A program made the position numbers and the translations under genes. Below are positions 33,319 to 41,654 of a DNA stretch of 54,824 bases, piece by piece. The stretch is from a virus, in the IMG/VR virus record IMGVR_UViG_3300032240_002260, positions 1 to 54,824 of that record, one strand, 5' to 3'. The notes below the pieces were generated by a model. It did no database searches. It saw only the letters and a program-made list of their open reading frames with translations, and was not told the DNA's origin. The number at the start of each line of letters is the position of its first letter. Positions within the stretch are counted from its first letter, which is position 1.

Positions 33319-34316
33319 TGCATAAAATTACAATAACAGATTCATCTTTAAGAGATGGTAATCACGCAGTAAAGCATACAATAAATCTTGATCAAATAAA
33401 AAGATACTGTCAATTTGCTGATAGCGCAAAGATTCCTATTGTTGAAGTAGGACATGGTAATGGTTTAGGAGCATCATCATTATTGATTGGACAATCTCCA
33501 TATTCTGATAGAGAGATCTTGAGTGTAGCTAGAGAGAATCTTAAAACATCTAAATTAGGAATTCATATTATTCCAGGAATTGCAACAGTAAAAAAAGATA
33601 TTGAACCTGCAATTGATTTAGGTGTAGATGTATTTAGAATCGCTACTCATTGTACAGAAGCAACACTATCTAAATCACATATAGAGTATCTAAAGAGTAA
33701 AGACAAAACTGTACTAGGTGTATTGATGATGAGTGCGCTGGCAGATATTAAAACATTAGTAGAGAATGCAAAGATTATGGAAGAGTATGGAGCTGAAGCA
33801 GTAATCATAATGGATTCAACAGGAACTTATCTACCTTCTGATGTATATGAAAGGATTGGTGCTCTTAAAGACAATTTAAAAATAGATATAGGTTTTCATG
33901 CTCATGATAATTTAGGTTTAGCTACAGCAAATTCATTGGCCGCAGTTGTAGAAGGAGCCACATATATTGATGCATGCATTAGAGGGTTTGGTGCCGGTGC
34001 TGGTAATGCACATTTAGAAATGCTTATACCTGTTTTAGAAAAGAGTGGATATGAAATAGGAATAGACTTTCAAAAAGTTATTATTGAAGCAGATAAAGTT
34101 ATGGACTATCTGGTACCTAATGCTCCTGTATCTACACCTGTCAATGTATTAACAGGACTTAATAGATTATTCTCAGGATTCGAGAAGCCTATTATCAAAG
34201 CATCTAAATTATATGGCATAGAATATTCATCATTAATCTTTGAACTTGGAAATAGAAAGTTAGTTGCTGGTCAAGAAGATCTTATATTAGAAGTAGCTCA
34301 AAAGTTGAAGAAATGA
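33318..34316 (+). CDS. 4-hydroxy-2-oxovalerate aldolase (MhpE/DmpG type)
   Basis: A 332-residue HMGL-like TIM-barrel aldolase: SSLRDGNHA (R12, D13), HAHDNLGL with metal-binding H194 and H196, and RGFGAGAGNAHLE (about 222-234). It cleaves or forms 4-hydroxy-2-oxovalerate from pyruvate and acetaldehyde. It is coupled to its usual partner dehydrogenase; the DmpG/DmpF pair normally channels acetaldehyde through a complex. Run in reverse it could provide a C5 2-oxoacid donor for the ThDP enzyme. Confidence 0.92.
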   Translation: MHKITITDSSLRDGNHAVKHTINLDQIKRYCQFADSAKIPIVEVGHGNGLGASSLLIGQSPYSDREILSVARENLKTSKLGIHIIPGIATVKKDIEPAIDLGVDVFRIATHCTEATLSKSHIEYLKSKDKTVLGVLMMSALADIKTLVENAKIMEEYGAEAVIIMDSTGTYLPSDVYERIGALKDNLKIDIGFHAHDNLGLATANSLAAVVEGATYIDACIRGFGAGAGNAHLEMLIPVLEKSGYEIGIDFQKVIIEADKVMDYLVPNAPVSTPVNVLTGLNRLFSGFEKPIIKASKLYGIEYSSLIFELGNRKLVAGQEDLILEVAQKLKK

Positions 34317-35089
34317 AAATACTAATTACAGGTGCAAATGGATATATAGGTAAGTCTTTATATAATGCTTTAAAAGATAAGCACGAAGTTGCAATTATTA
34401 ATAGACAAAAATGTGATCTAACAAATTCAGAAGATGTTCACTTCTATTTTTTAGATGCTTGGGTCGATGTTGTAATTCATTGCGCAGTAGCAGGAGGTCA
34501 TAGATTAAAGAATGATGAATGGAAAGTAATGGATGAGAACTTAATGATGTACTATAATTTACTACAAAATAAAAAACACTTTGGTAAGTTAATACATTTT
34601 GGTTCAGGAGCAGAGATATATAAATCAGAAGAACCTTATGGATTCAGTAAGTCTGCAATAAGGAATTCTATTTTAGTAAATGATAACTTTTACAATCTTA
34701 GAATTTATGGAGTGTTTGATGAGAATGAATTAGATACTAGGTTTATAAAAGCAAATATCAAACGGTATATCAATAAAGAACCACTATCTATATATGAAAA
34801 TAAGTACATGGACTTTATTTATATGCCTGATTTAGTTTCTGTTGTTGACTATTATATTAAAGAAACAAATCCTCCAAAAGAAACAGAATGTAGGTATAAA
34901 GGGTTTAGTAATTTAAGATCAATAGCAGAAGAAATAAATACACTATCTGATTATAGAGTACCTATTTATATAACACAAGAATACGGTGGATCTTATATTG
35001 GAACAGAGTTTCCTATTGACTTAAAATACATAGGACTAGAACAAGGAATTAAAAACGTCTATAAATCATTATTAAATGAAGCAAATTAG
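34313..35089 (+). CDS. SDR-family NAD-dependent sugar epimerase/reductase
   Basis: A 258-residue extended SDR with GANGYIGKS (7-15) and YGFSK (about 115-119, the Y-x3-K pair), and DFIYMPDL for the substrate domain. Shorter than RmlD/GalE. Overlaps the aldolase gene by ATGA and the next glycosyltransferase by 14 nt. Likely the last step on the branched sugar, for example reduction of the side-chain ketone as YerF does. Confidence 0.82.
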   Translation: MKILITGANGYIGKSLYNALKDKHEVAIINRQKCDLTNSEDVHFYFLDAWVDVVIHCAVAGGHRLKNDEWKVMDENLMMYYNLLQNKKHFGKLIHFGSGAEIYKSEEPYGFSKSAIRNSILVNDNFYNLRIYGVFDENELDTRFIKANIKRYINKEPLSIYENKYMDFIYMPDLVSVVDYYIKETNPPKETECRYKGFSNLRSIAEEINTLSDYRVPIYITQEYGGSYIGTEFPIDLKYIGLEQGIKNVYKSLLNEAN

Positions 35090-36359
35090 TTTTGTAATAA
35101 ACACATCAGTTAATACTAGAGATCACATAGAGCTATTGATTAGATCTCTAAAAGAGAACCTATCAGGAAAAGAGCATGAGATACTTGTATTTGTAGATTC
35201 AGATAATGAAGGAACTACAGAGTGGCTTAAAGAACAGAAGAAAGACTTTTATGATCTAAAAATAATAACTCATAAACTTAAACCATGCGTAGGTTACGCA
35301 AGAAACAATAACCTATTAGTTGAGTTAGCAAAACATGACATAATTTCTTATCTACAGTCTGATATGGTGATAGGTCCTAACTACGATCTACATCTATTAA
35401 ATCAAATAGAAGATAATGCAATCATATCTGCTACTAGAGTTGAACCACCACTTCATGGATTTTCAGACTACACAATAGCAAAAAACTTTGGTACTGATCC
35501 TACTGTATTTAATATGGCAGAGTGGAATCAATATTCAGAATCGGTAAGATCTAATAGAGCAGCGACTTATTTCTTTGCCCCAATTACATTCTATAAAAAA
35601 GTATGGGAAGATCTTGGAGGATATGATACTATCTTTAGAAGATCTAGAGAAGATTCTGACTTTCTTCAAAGAGCAATTCAAAAAGGAGTAAAGCTTATTC
35701 AAACATGGGAAGCAAATGTATATCATTTCACCTGTGTATCATCTAGAGGAAAGAATTGGTTTGATAGTCGTAATGAAAAAGCAAAGAAGAGAACAGAGAT
35801 CCAACAAGTTGCTGATGGAGTTGAGTTAAGGAGGTTTATCAGGAAGTGGGGTAACTTTAATCACGGAGAGTCTAAGTTAAGTAAACTAGACATGGACTTC
35901 GTAGTTGATGAAAATACTAACCTCTCAGTAGATCTATTAGTTCATATTGAGCCTTACTTCTCAAGAATGTGGTTCAAGACTCAAGAGCAAAAAGATACTG
36001 CAATTAAGATGTTCTCTAATGAACATGATCTAGCAAATGAATTATTAGGATTCACAAAAGAAGATTGGGAACTTGCCAAAAAGTATTACAACTTGACTGA
36101 TTATGATTCGATATATAAAGTAGGAGAGCCTCAAGATTTTAATATTAAAGTAACCGCTGAGTTTGGTAAGATGTATGCAGGAAATGATTTATTCCTTCAA
36201 TACCTGACGCGCCTGGGTGATGTTATAGAACCTTATGAACCAGGAATATATGAATTAGGATCAGCTAAAATAGAGGTCAGGAATGTGATCAGCCTAGTTC
36301 AGGATCAAATTAAGGTACAAAATCCACCATTCGATATGTCATTATTAACAATAGAGTAA
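35076..36359 (+). CDS. GT2-family glycosyltransferase with extended C-terminus
   Basis: A 427-residue GT-A enzyme: SFVINTSVNTRDHIE, VFVDSDNEGT (DSD at about 41-43), a second acidic site QSDMVIG (about 94-100), and GGYDTIFRRSREDSDF (about 183-198) near the catalytic base. A C-terminal domain of about 170 residues is Asp/Leu-rich and unrecognised. Last gene of the sugar island; a 22-nt spacer follows. Confidence 0.82.
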   Translation: MKQISFVINTSVNTRDHIELLIRSLKENLSGKEHEILVFVDSDNEGTTEWLKEQKKDFYDLKIITHKLKPCVGYARNNNLLVELAKHDIISYLQSDMVIGPNYDLHLLNQIEDNAIISATRVEPPLHGFSDYTIAKNFGTDPTVFNMAEWNQYSESVRSNRAATYFFAPITFYKKVWEDLGGYDTIFRRSREDSDFLQRAIQKGVKLIQTWEANVYHFTCVSSRGKNWFDSRNEKAKKRTEIQQVADGVELRRFIRKWGNFNHGESKLSKLDMDFVVDENTNLSVDLLVHIEPYFSRMWFKTQEQKDTAIKMFSNEHDLANELLGFTKEDWELAKKYYNLTDYDSIYKVGEPQDFNIKVTAEFGKMYAGNDLFLQYLTRLGDVIEPYEPGIYELGSAKIEVRNVISLVQDQIKVQNPPFDMSLLTIE

Positions 36360-36381
36360 GATATTTATATAAAAAAGATAA

Positions 36382-36693
36382 ATGGAAGCAGTTAATCCTA
36401 TATTTAATATAACCGTAGCAGGAAAAAAATTCAAACTTCAATTCGATGTTAACTCTAACCCAACTAAAAAAGGAGTTAAACTTCAATTCATACTAGATGA
36501 AGAGTTCGAAGATCCTAGAGACAAACAAATGTTGGCTAATCAAATTAGTGTAGTACTTCAAAAAAGACTTGGAGCATCTGGAATTATGGTAGACTACGAT
36601 GATAGAAATCCGTATCGCAACGTGATCGGATTCATAGTTCCTCTAAACTCAGTAGCTACTATGATTATCAAAGCAATGAAAAATCCGGAATAA
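36382..36693 (+). CDS. Conserved phage hypothetical protein
   Basis: A 103-residue beta-rich protein (FNITVAGKKFKLQFDVNSNPTKKGVKLQF...) ending in an amphipathic helix. I recall similar proteins in T4-like phages, without function. Starts a set of four small phage genes after the sugar island. Confidence 0.65.
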   Translation: MEAVNPIFNITVAGKKFKLQFDVNSNPTKKGVKLQFILDEEFEDPRDKQMLANQISVVLQKRLGASGIMVDYDDRNPYRNVIGFIVPLNSVATMIIKAMKNPE

Positions 36694-36708
36694 AAATTTT
36701 TTAAGGTT

Positions 36709-37074
36709 ATGGCACAGAAGAGAAATGTTGTAAGAGCGTTATTTGACCAGCCTGAAAGTTTAAGATCAGAAGAAGTAGCAGACTCAGAGATACTTAAAAA
36801 TCTGATGAAGGCTCACGTACCTATTGCTATAGAATTGGCTATAGCTTCAAATAAGATATATGCATCTATATTTGAAATAAATGATTCAGATTGCTATTTA
36901 GAAATACATAAGAAACATTGGGCTCAGGCATTAGAGACTTGTCTTCTTTGGTATGTAGAAGATGAAGATTATGAAACCTGTAATCATATCAAAAGTTTAA
37001 TTCATTCTGTAAAAGAAAAGAATAAAACAAGTAAAGTATCTTTTAAAAATAATAAGAATGGAGAAGGACTATAA
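36709..37074 (+). CDS. Hypothetical helical protein
   Basis: A 121-residue all-helical protein (LMKAHVPIAIELAIASNKIYASIFE, then HKKHWAQALETCLLWYVEDEDYETC) with a Lys/Asn-rich tail. Overlaps the next gene by 17 nt. Function unknown. Confidence 0.65.
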   Translation: MAQKRNVVRALFDQPESLRSEEVADSEILKNLMKAHVPIAIELAIASNKIYASIFEINDSDCYLEIHKKHWAQALETCLLWYVEDEDYETCNHIKSLIHSVKEKNKTSKVSFKNNKNGEGL

Positions 37075-37465
37075 GCAGATTCAGATGGGTATTGATTCAA
37101 TAATAGGAACTAAAACTATTATAAGAAGAAGAAGAAAATCTACTTCAGATAAGAAAAGAGAAATGTTCTTCAACTTAATTACTAGCATTGACGAACTAAA
37201 TGTAAGACAGAATATAATGTTCTCTGATCTTGATTTAGATTTTTCAAACTACGATGAAAAGTTTTTTACAGTTATAGATACTTTAATCTATATGAATTTT
37301 GGTAAACAGTGTACTGAAGTTATAGGATTCTATTTATATGAAAGGATTAATATAGATGGAACTATAAATCCTATTATTGTAAATGAAAATGAGGAGTTGA
37401 TTCTAGAGAATGTTTATGATCTTTGGAATCTACTATGTAAAATAAATCCTAAGATTGATGAGTAA
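37058..37465 (+). CDS. Conserved phage hypothetical protein
   Basis: A 135-residue protein: a basic patch RRRRK near residue 23, helices, and YLYERINIDGTINPIIVNENEELILENVYDLWNLL near the C-terminus in several segments. Similar proteins precede HNH-like genes in other phages, as here. Overlaps the next gene by 8 nt. Function unknown. Confidence 0.65.
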   Translation: MEKDYKQIQMGIDSIIGTKTIIRRRRKSTSDKKREMFFNLITSIDELNVRQNIMFSDLDLDFSNYDEKFFTVIDTLIYMNFGKQCTEVIGFYLYERINIDGTINPIIVNENEELILENVYDLWNLLCKINPKIDE

Positions 37466-38207
37466 GCATAGGTTTACAAAAGAGAATATGGCCAGAGATA
37501 AAAGGCCAGAATCTTGGTGGCATAAAGGACTTCAATTAACAGAAGAGCAGATAAGAGAGGCTATGGCAAATACTCGTAGTAATAAAGAGGCTGCGAGATG
37601 GTTAGGCATTACAGATATTACATATAAGAAATATTCTAAGTCTTATATAGATCAAGAAACGGGAAAGACTTTATTCCAACTCCATTTAAATCCTTCAGGA
37701 AAAGGCATGCCTAAAAACTGGGCAGGAGGAATATGGAAAAAGAATCTAGATGAAATGCTAATAGAGAATCAACCTATAAATTCTAAAAAGATATTAAGGT
37801 TGAAAGAACTATTAATGAAAGATGGCAGAATGGGATATCAATGTTCTGCATGTAAATTCTCAGAGAAGAGATTAACAGATATGAAAGCTCCGCTTCTATT
37901 AAATTTTAAGAACGGAAAGAAAAGCGATTGGAGACAAGAGAACTTACAGTGGCTTTGTTACAATTGTTACTTCTTATTTATTGGAAACCCATTCTCTAAT
38001 AAAATGTTAGAGAGAGTGGAGTCTCATGAGTTTAGTGTTCCTGAAATAAAGGAAGACGTACAAGAATTATATCAGCTCGACGATTTTTACTACGATCATT
38101 TAAAGAATCTTGGTTTAGAAGGCCAAGGAGATATCTTATTCAAAGACCAAGATCTAATAGACTACAAAGATACTGATGACGGATCCGAATTTATAGACCG
38201 GAAGTAG
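37458..38207 (+). CDS. HNH-like zinc-finger protein with lost catalytic residue
   Basis: A 249-residue protein from the ATG at 37458 (a TTG 3 nt upstream is less likely). The N-terminal region has a helix-turn-helix-like stretch (NKEAARWLGITDITYKKY, about 36-53). The middle has CSAC and CYNC knuckles with RQENLQWLC, the frame of an HNH/zinc finger. The position where HNH enzymes carry catalytic His (usually L-H-H) reads LLLNF, so nuclease activity is doubtful. It may be a DNA-binding descendant of a homing nuclease. Confidence 0.7.
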   Translation: MSKHRFTKENMARDKRPESWWHKGLQLTEEQIREAMANTRSNKEAARWLGITDITYKKYSKSYIDQETGKTLFQLHLNPSGKGMPKNWAGGIWKKNLDEMLIENQPINSKKILRLKELLMKDGRMGYQCSACKFSEKRLTDMKAPLLLNFKNGKKSDWRQENLQWLCYNCYFLFIGNPFSNKMLERVESHEFSVPEIKEDVQELYQLDDFYYDHLKNLGLEGQGDILFKDQDLIDYKDTDDGSEFIDRK

Positions 38208-38215
38208 TCTTTTCA

Positions 38216-38405
38216 TAACTAATTGATAATCAATCAGTTAGGATTTCATTAAATTTTATTCAATCTGGGATAGGAATCTTTGAAGATTCTTCAATAAATC
38301 CTAGACTTTACTAAACAAAACAAAAAGTTTTAAAAAAGTCTGCAGAAAAGTGCTCTGTATTAAAAATGTGTTGTATATTTACAATGTAACAAATCAATCA
38401 ACACT
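38216..38405 (+). repeat. 190-bp promoter/leader module, copy 1 (contains palindrome copy B)
   Basis: This non-coding stretch is closely matched by 42684-42873, with equal length (190 nt) up to the start codon. The first 25 nt (38216-38240) are the palindromic repeat in inverted orientation, a 9-bp stem CTAATTGAT/ATCAGTTAG. Further shared blocks include CCTAGACTTTACTAAACAAA and the promoter. No gene is encoded in it. Confidence 0.85.
38346..38390 (+). promoter_or_regulatory. Two-block phage promoter, copy 1
   Basis: AAAAGTGCTCTGTAT (38346-38360), 13-nt spacer, TATATTTAC (38374-38382) and AATGTAAC at the likely start site. The same two blocks at identical spacing occur at 42814-42858. It differs from the host-like TAnnTTTG promoters by TTTAC and a GTG where TTG would stand, suggesting a phage-specific class. 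Confidence 0.7.
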
Positions 38406-38768
38406 ATGACTATTAAGATCTTCGTTTTTAACTCACTTACCCACGAGACAATCATTGATAACACTATCGAAGTTGATAGTGATTTTGACACGGCAATGGC
38501 AAATCATGAAATGTTTAGGAAAATATTTCCTGACTGTCAAGTTAACTTTGTTGCGGACAGTAAGAATTTTATCTTTTCTCCTGCATATAATATGGAACAG
38601 GACGAGCGTGCCTACGACGAGGGTCGTATGACTTGGGACGAGTATGTAAGTAAGTGGTATAATGGTGCAATCGAAAGTGATGATGACATGTCTGACTACG
38701 AGGTTGAGCGTCAGATCGACGAACTTCTAGAGAGCGAGTGGAATGAATACGATTCTATTTGTCAGTAA
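38406..38768 (+). CDS. Acidic hypothetical protein (paralog of 43806 gene)
   Basis: A 120-residue strongly acidic protein. Its C-terminal part (YNMEQDERAYDEGRMTWDEY then SKWYNG) matches the protein encoded at 43806-44135 (YNMELDQELVDEQEM then SKWYGK). Both lie near the duplicated promoter module, so module and gene were probably duplicated together. Function unknown; acidic DNA-mimic behaviour is possible but untested. Confidence 0.72.
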   Translation: MTIKIFVFNSLTHETIIDNTIEVDSDFDTAMANHEMFRKIFPDCQVNFVADSKNFIFSPAYNMEQDERAYDEGRMTWDEYVSKWYNGAIESDDDMSDYEVERQIDELLESEWNEYDSICQ

Positions 38769-38792
38769 TTAATTAATCTTAAAATAAAAGTT

Positions 38793-38990
38793 ATGCCTAC
38801 ACAGTACACAAAATCAGAACTTAGAAATTTAGAGACAATAGAACAGGCTTGGGACGGAGACGAACTTAAGATCGACGACGGAGACCATAGAGTGTGGCTC
38901 ACACACCCAGAAAATAGGAAGTACAGCGGAGACTATACAATAGAAGTCTTGATCAATGGCAGATGGGAAGCATCATATCATTCATTCTAA
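38793..38990 (+). CDS. Small acidic hypothetical protein
   Basis: A 65-residue protein (MPTQYTKSELRNLETIEQAWDGDELKI as two helices and a strand) preceded by the recurrent AAATAAAAGTTATG start context. Function unknown. Confidence 0.6.
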   Translation: MPTQYTKSELRNLETIEQAWDGDELKIDDGDHRVWLTHPENRKYSGDYTIEVLINGRWEASYHSF

Positions 38991-39001
38991 AAATAAAAGT
39001 T

Positions 39002-39193
39002 ATGCAATTCAAAAAGTACAAACAAAATTTGAGAATAGTAGACGTGGACGGATCCTCTTATGTACAATCATATAGTACTCTAGTAGCTAAAATAGAAGGT
39101 TCTAAAATGATACAGTTAGGATGGTGGTCAGTTACTACTCAGAAGCATATCAATTACGCAGCTAAGGAAATGAATCTTGAATTGGTAAAATAA
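39002..39193 (+). CDS. Small conserved phage protein
   Basis: A 63-residue protein from the ATG at 39002: MQFKKYKQNLRIVDV, then LGWWSVTTQKHINYAAKEM. The WSVTTQKHINY signature recurs in phage proteins of unknown function. AAATAAAAGTTATG start context. Confidence 0.65.
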   Translation: MQFKKYKQNLRIVDVDGSSYVQSYSTLVAKIEGSKMIQLGWWSVTTQKHINYAAKEMNLELVK

Positions 39194-39207
39194 AAAAAAT
39201 AAAAGTT

Positions 39208-39570
39208 ATGACTCAACAAGAAATTAAAACATTAGCGACAGAAATTATCGGTGACGGACAACTTCCAAACAAATTCTTTGTTACCGCAGGACCGTGGGTA
39301 ACAGTTACAGATGAATTTGGAGACGTACAATTTGAATTACTTGATGGATTCGATGAAGACTATACTGAAACTAAAGTATTTGACACTTATGAAGATGCCA
39401 ACAAATATTTCGAATCAGTAGAGTTGGACATTTATGACGGAGTTGCACAAATTCTATTAGAAGACAGATTGACAGGAGTTATAAAAGAATCTAGTCTAGA
39501 AAAAATTATTAAGATAGACTACACAATGTCTACTCACAGTTCAGCAAAAATGTTTGGCTACGAAAAATAA
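39208..39570 (+). CDS. Acidic hypothetical protein
   Basis: A 120-residue acidic protein with mixed alpha/beta pattern. No motif recognised. Start context AAATAAAAGTTATG as for its neighbours. Confidence 0.62.
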   Translation: MTQQEIKTLATEIIGDGQLPNKFFVTAGPWVTVTDEFGDVQFELLDGFDEDYTETKVFDTYEDANKYFESVELDIYDGVAQILLEDRLTGVIKESSLEKIIKIDYTMSTHSSAKMFGYEK

Positions 39571-39580
39571 AATAAAAGTT

Positions 39581-40054
39581 ATGGAAAAAGTAATATCAAT
39601 TTCAGACATAGTAAAATCTCAAGGATCTCATTCACTTAAACAAGGTGAATATAATGATTGTGTTGTTCTTTCTCTTGCGGCTTCATTAGGAGTATCTTAT
39701 GACGAGGCAAATCGGTTAGCTAAGACTCAACTTAATAGAGAGCCTAGAAAAGGAGTTAGACTTGGAACATTAGTTCAGTGGTTTGATTCTAATAATGAAA
39801 TTGTAGTTAACGATATAGTCTCAAAGTCAGTAGAAAAAGTAAACACTAAAAGTGCCTATCTATATAAAAGATCAGGTAAAGTAAACTACTGTCAAATGAA
39901 TCTTAATACATTCATCAAGACATATCCTAAAGGATGCTACTATATGATTGTGTCTAATCATGCACTTGTTATTAAAGATGGTAACATAATAGATCACGCA
40001 CATAATGTAGTTAGAAAAAATCGTATTGTTAAATTTGCTTGGAAAATAAAATAA
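39581..40054 (+). CDS. Papain-like cysteine peptidase-like protein
   Basis: A 157-residue protein. GEYNDCVVLSLAASLGVSYDEA (starting near residue 22) places a Cys (C27) on a helix as in papain-fold peptidases, and SNHALVIKDGNIIDH (about 127-141) supplies His (129) and Asp/Asn. The layout suits a C39/C1-type peptidase or deubiquitinase-like enzyme, perhaps acting on host proteins early in infection. Start at 39581 with AAATAAAAGTTATG context. Family membership inferred from motifs only. Confidence 0.6.
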   Translation: MEKVISISDIVKSQGSHSLKQGEYNDCVVLSLAASLGVSYDEANRLAKTQLNREPRKGVRLGTLVQWFDSNNEIVVNDIVSKSVEKVNTKSAYLYKRSGKVNYCQMNLNTFIKTYPKGCYYMIVSNHALVIKDGNIIDHAHNVVRKNRIVKFAWKIK

Positions 40055-40059
40055 AAGTT

Positions 40060-40467
40060 ATGAAAAAAGTTACAGTAAAAAAACAGCTCGTAGATTTTAT
40101 GATCACAAACGGTAATGATTTTACTTACACAGATGTGATTAAAGCAACACTCAGAATTTGTAAAGGAGACGATCATAAGTATGACTGGAGAGTTGACCGT
40201 GGATTCTATGCAACTAACTTCTCAGTACGTGGTTATATGGTGAATGGTGGTGGAACCTGTGGAGTATACAAAAAACCAAATGGTAAGTGGTCTGCAAAGT
40301 ATTACACTCCAGAAGAAATTTTTGAATATAAGATTAAAAGAATTATATTTACCTTGGTTAGATCAACTAAGAGAATATATAACGAGTACGAATATATTTC
40401 AACAGATCTTATTAACGATCTTAAAGAGTCTTCTATTAAATCTATTGTTAAACTGTATAAAAAATAA
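40060..40467 (+). CDS. Hypothetical protein, possible winged-helix
   Basis: A 135-residue basic protein. TYTDVIKATLRI followed by YMVNGGGTCGVYKKPNGKWSAKYY resembles a winged-helix turn and wing. Start at 40060 in AAATAAAAGTTATG context. No function known. Confidence 0.6.
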   Translation: MKKVTVKKQLVDFMITNGNDFTYTDVIKATLRICKGDDHKYDWRVDRGFYATNFSVRGYMVNGGGTCGVYKKPNGKWSAKYYTPEEIFEYKIKRIIFTLVRSTKRIYNEYEYISTDLINDLKESSIKSIVKLYKK

Positions 40468-40472
40468 GTGTT

Positions 40473-40700
40473 ATGAATCAACAAAAGTTAAACATTCAGA
40501 AATCTATTATTCCAAGTGCACGTCCAAAATATAACGAATGGACAGAAACTTTTAATTTTGGAGCAGCTTATGATAGAGCTACAGATAAAAATAAGTTTGT
40601 TAATCACGATCTAAATAAGGACTATGACTTTTCAAAACTATTTAATCCTGCTTCTCAATCTTTTTTATCCAAGATAATTAATTTTCTTAAATTAGCCTAA
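40473..40700 (+). CDS. Small hypothetical protein
   Basis: A 75-residue polar protein ending in a short hydrophobic helix (FLSKIINFLKLA). No motif. It begins 5 nt after the previous stop and ends 2 nt before the SWIM gene. Confidence 0.58.
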   Translation: MNQQKLNIQKSIIPSARPKYNEWTETFNFGAAYDRATDKNKFVNHDLNKDYDFSKLFNPASQSFLSKIINFLKLA

Positions 40701-40702
40701 CT

Positions 40703-41032
40703 ATGATAAAGTGGTTCATACATAGCTTTGAAGCGCCATTAGTACTTAAAGATGAGTCTGGAACTTATACTAATGTTGACGGTAGAAGACTAGATCTTCC
40801 AAGTGGAGTAACAAACGGTAACTTTGTGTGGTTTAGAAAACCTTATAAAGGAGGAAAAAATCCTGCGTTTCATGTGGAATTAGATTGGGAGGTTGAGGGA
40901 TCCGGTGGTAAGAAATACAAAGTAAGTATGAACCACAAAGAGTGGACTTGTAATTGTCATGCGTTTAAATTCTCTGGATTAAAAAGATCATGTAAACACA
41001 CCGAACAAGTTAAAGCTTCATATTTATCATAG
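40703..41032 (+). CDS. SWIM zinc-finger protein
   Basis: A 109-residue protein ending in a SWIM finger, C83-x-C85-x11-C97-x-H99 (TCNCHAFKF...SCKH). SWIM domains bind DNA or protein and occur in recombination and transposase-related proteins. The N-terminal half is beta-rich. Stand-alone small SWIM proteins occur in some phages without assigned role. Confidence 0.78.
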   Translation: MIKWFIHSFEAPLVLKDESGTYTNVDGRRLDLPSGVTNGNFVWFRKPYKGGKNPAFHVELDWEVEGSGGKKYKVSMNHKEWTCNCHAFKFSGLKRSCKHTEQVKASYLS

Positions 41033-41059
41033 GACTAACCGTTACTAAAAAGGTTTACT

Positions 41060-41653
41060 ATGAATAAAAAGGCTACAGAGTTTATTAAGTATGTCAAGTC
41101 AGAATGTAAAAAGTATGGAGTAGTCTGTGATCTAAGAAATACCAAGTACGTTAAATTGTCCGGTAATATTAAATGCTCAGGTTATTTTGACGAAGAGGTT
41201 CCTAAGTTGGTATGTTCTATGAACCGTCCAGATGCATTAGAGATCCTCGCACACGAGTTCTGTCATGTTACCCAATGGATAGATAAGATAGATCTTTGGG
41301 ATGAATCAGGATCCTCTATATCGCTTGTGGATGAATGGTTAGGAGGAAAGGAAGTCGCTAATATCAAGAAACATCTTTCAGTCTGTAGAGATCTAGAGTT
41401 AGATAATGAGAAGAGGGTTATTAAATTGATCAAGAAGTTTGATCTGGACATAGATGCGGATAGATATATAAAGAAAGCTAATGCGTACGTATTCTTTTAT
41501 AACCACATGGCAAATACAAGAAGATGGTGTACTCCAAAGAATAGTCCGTACAGTAACCCAAGGATAATTGAAAAAATGCCAGGCTATTTTATGAAAGACT
41601 ATAGCGTTACTCCAAAGAAGGTTCATAAAGTATTTGTTGAAGAAAATCTATAA
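41060..41653 (+). CDS. HExxH zinc metallopeptidase-like protein 1
   Basis: A 197-residue protein with LAHEFCHVTQW, that is H65-E66-x2-H69, and a downstream acidic helix DLELDNEKRV (about 112-121) that may give the third ligand. Cytoplasmic, no signal. Comparable HExxH proteins are seen in many phages, without known targets. Another HExxH protein follows directly. Confidence 0.72.
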   Translation: MNKKATEFIKYVKSECKKYGVVCDLRNTKYVKLSGNIKCSGYFDEEVPKLVCSMNRPDALEILAHEFCHVTQWIDKIDLWDESGSSISLVDEWLGGKEVANIKKHLSVCRDLELDNEKRVIKLIKKFDLDIDADRYIKKANAYVFFYNHMANTRRWCTPKNSPYSNPRIIEKMPGYFMKDYSVTPKKVHKVFVEENL

Positions 41654-41654
41654 C

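Noticed and set aside
30692-34316. Amino-acid or aromatic catabolism operon
   Set aside because: Acetolactate synthase, AcDH and the aldolase could suggest this, but the small subunit, hydratase and ring-cleavage genes are lacking, and the flanks are all sugar genes with overlapping starts.
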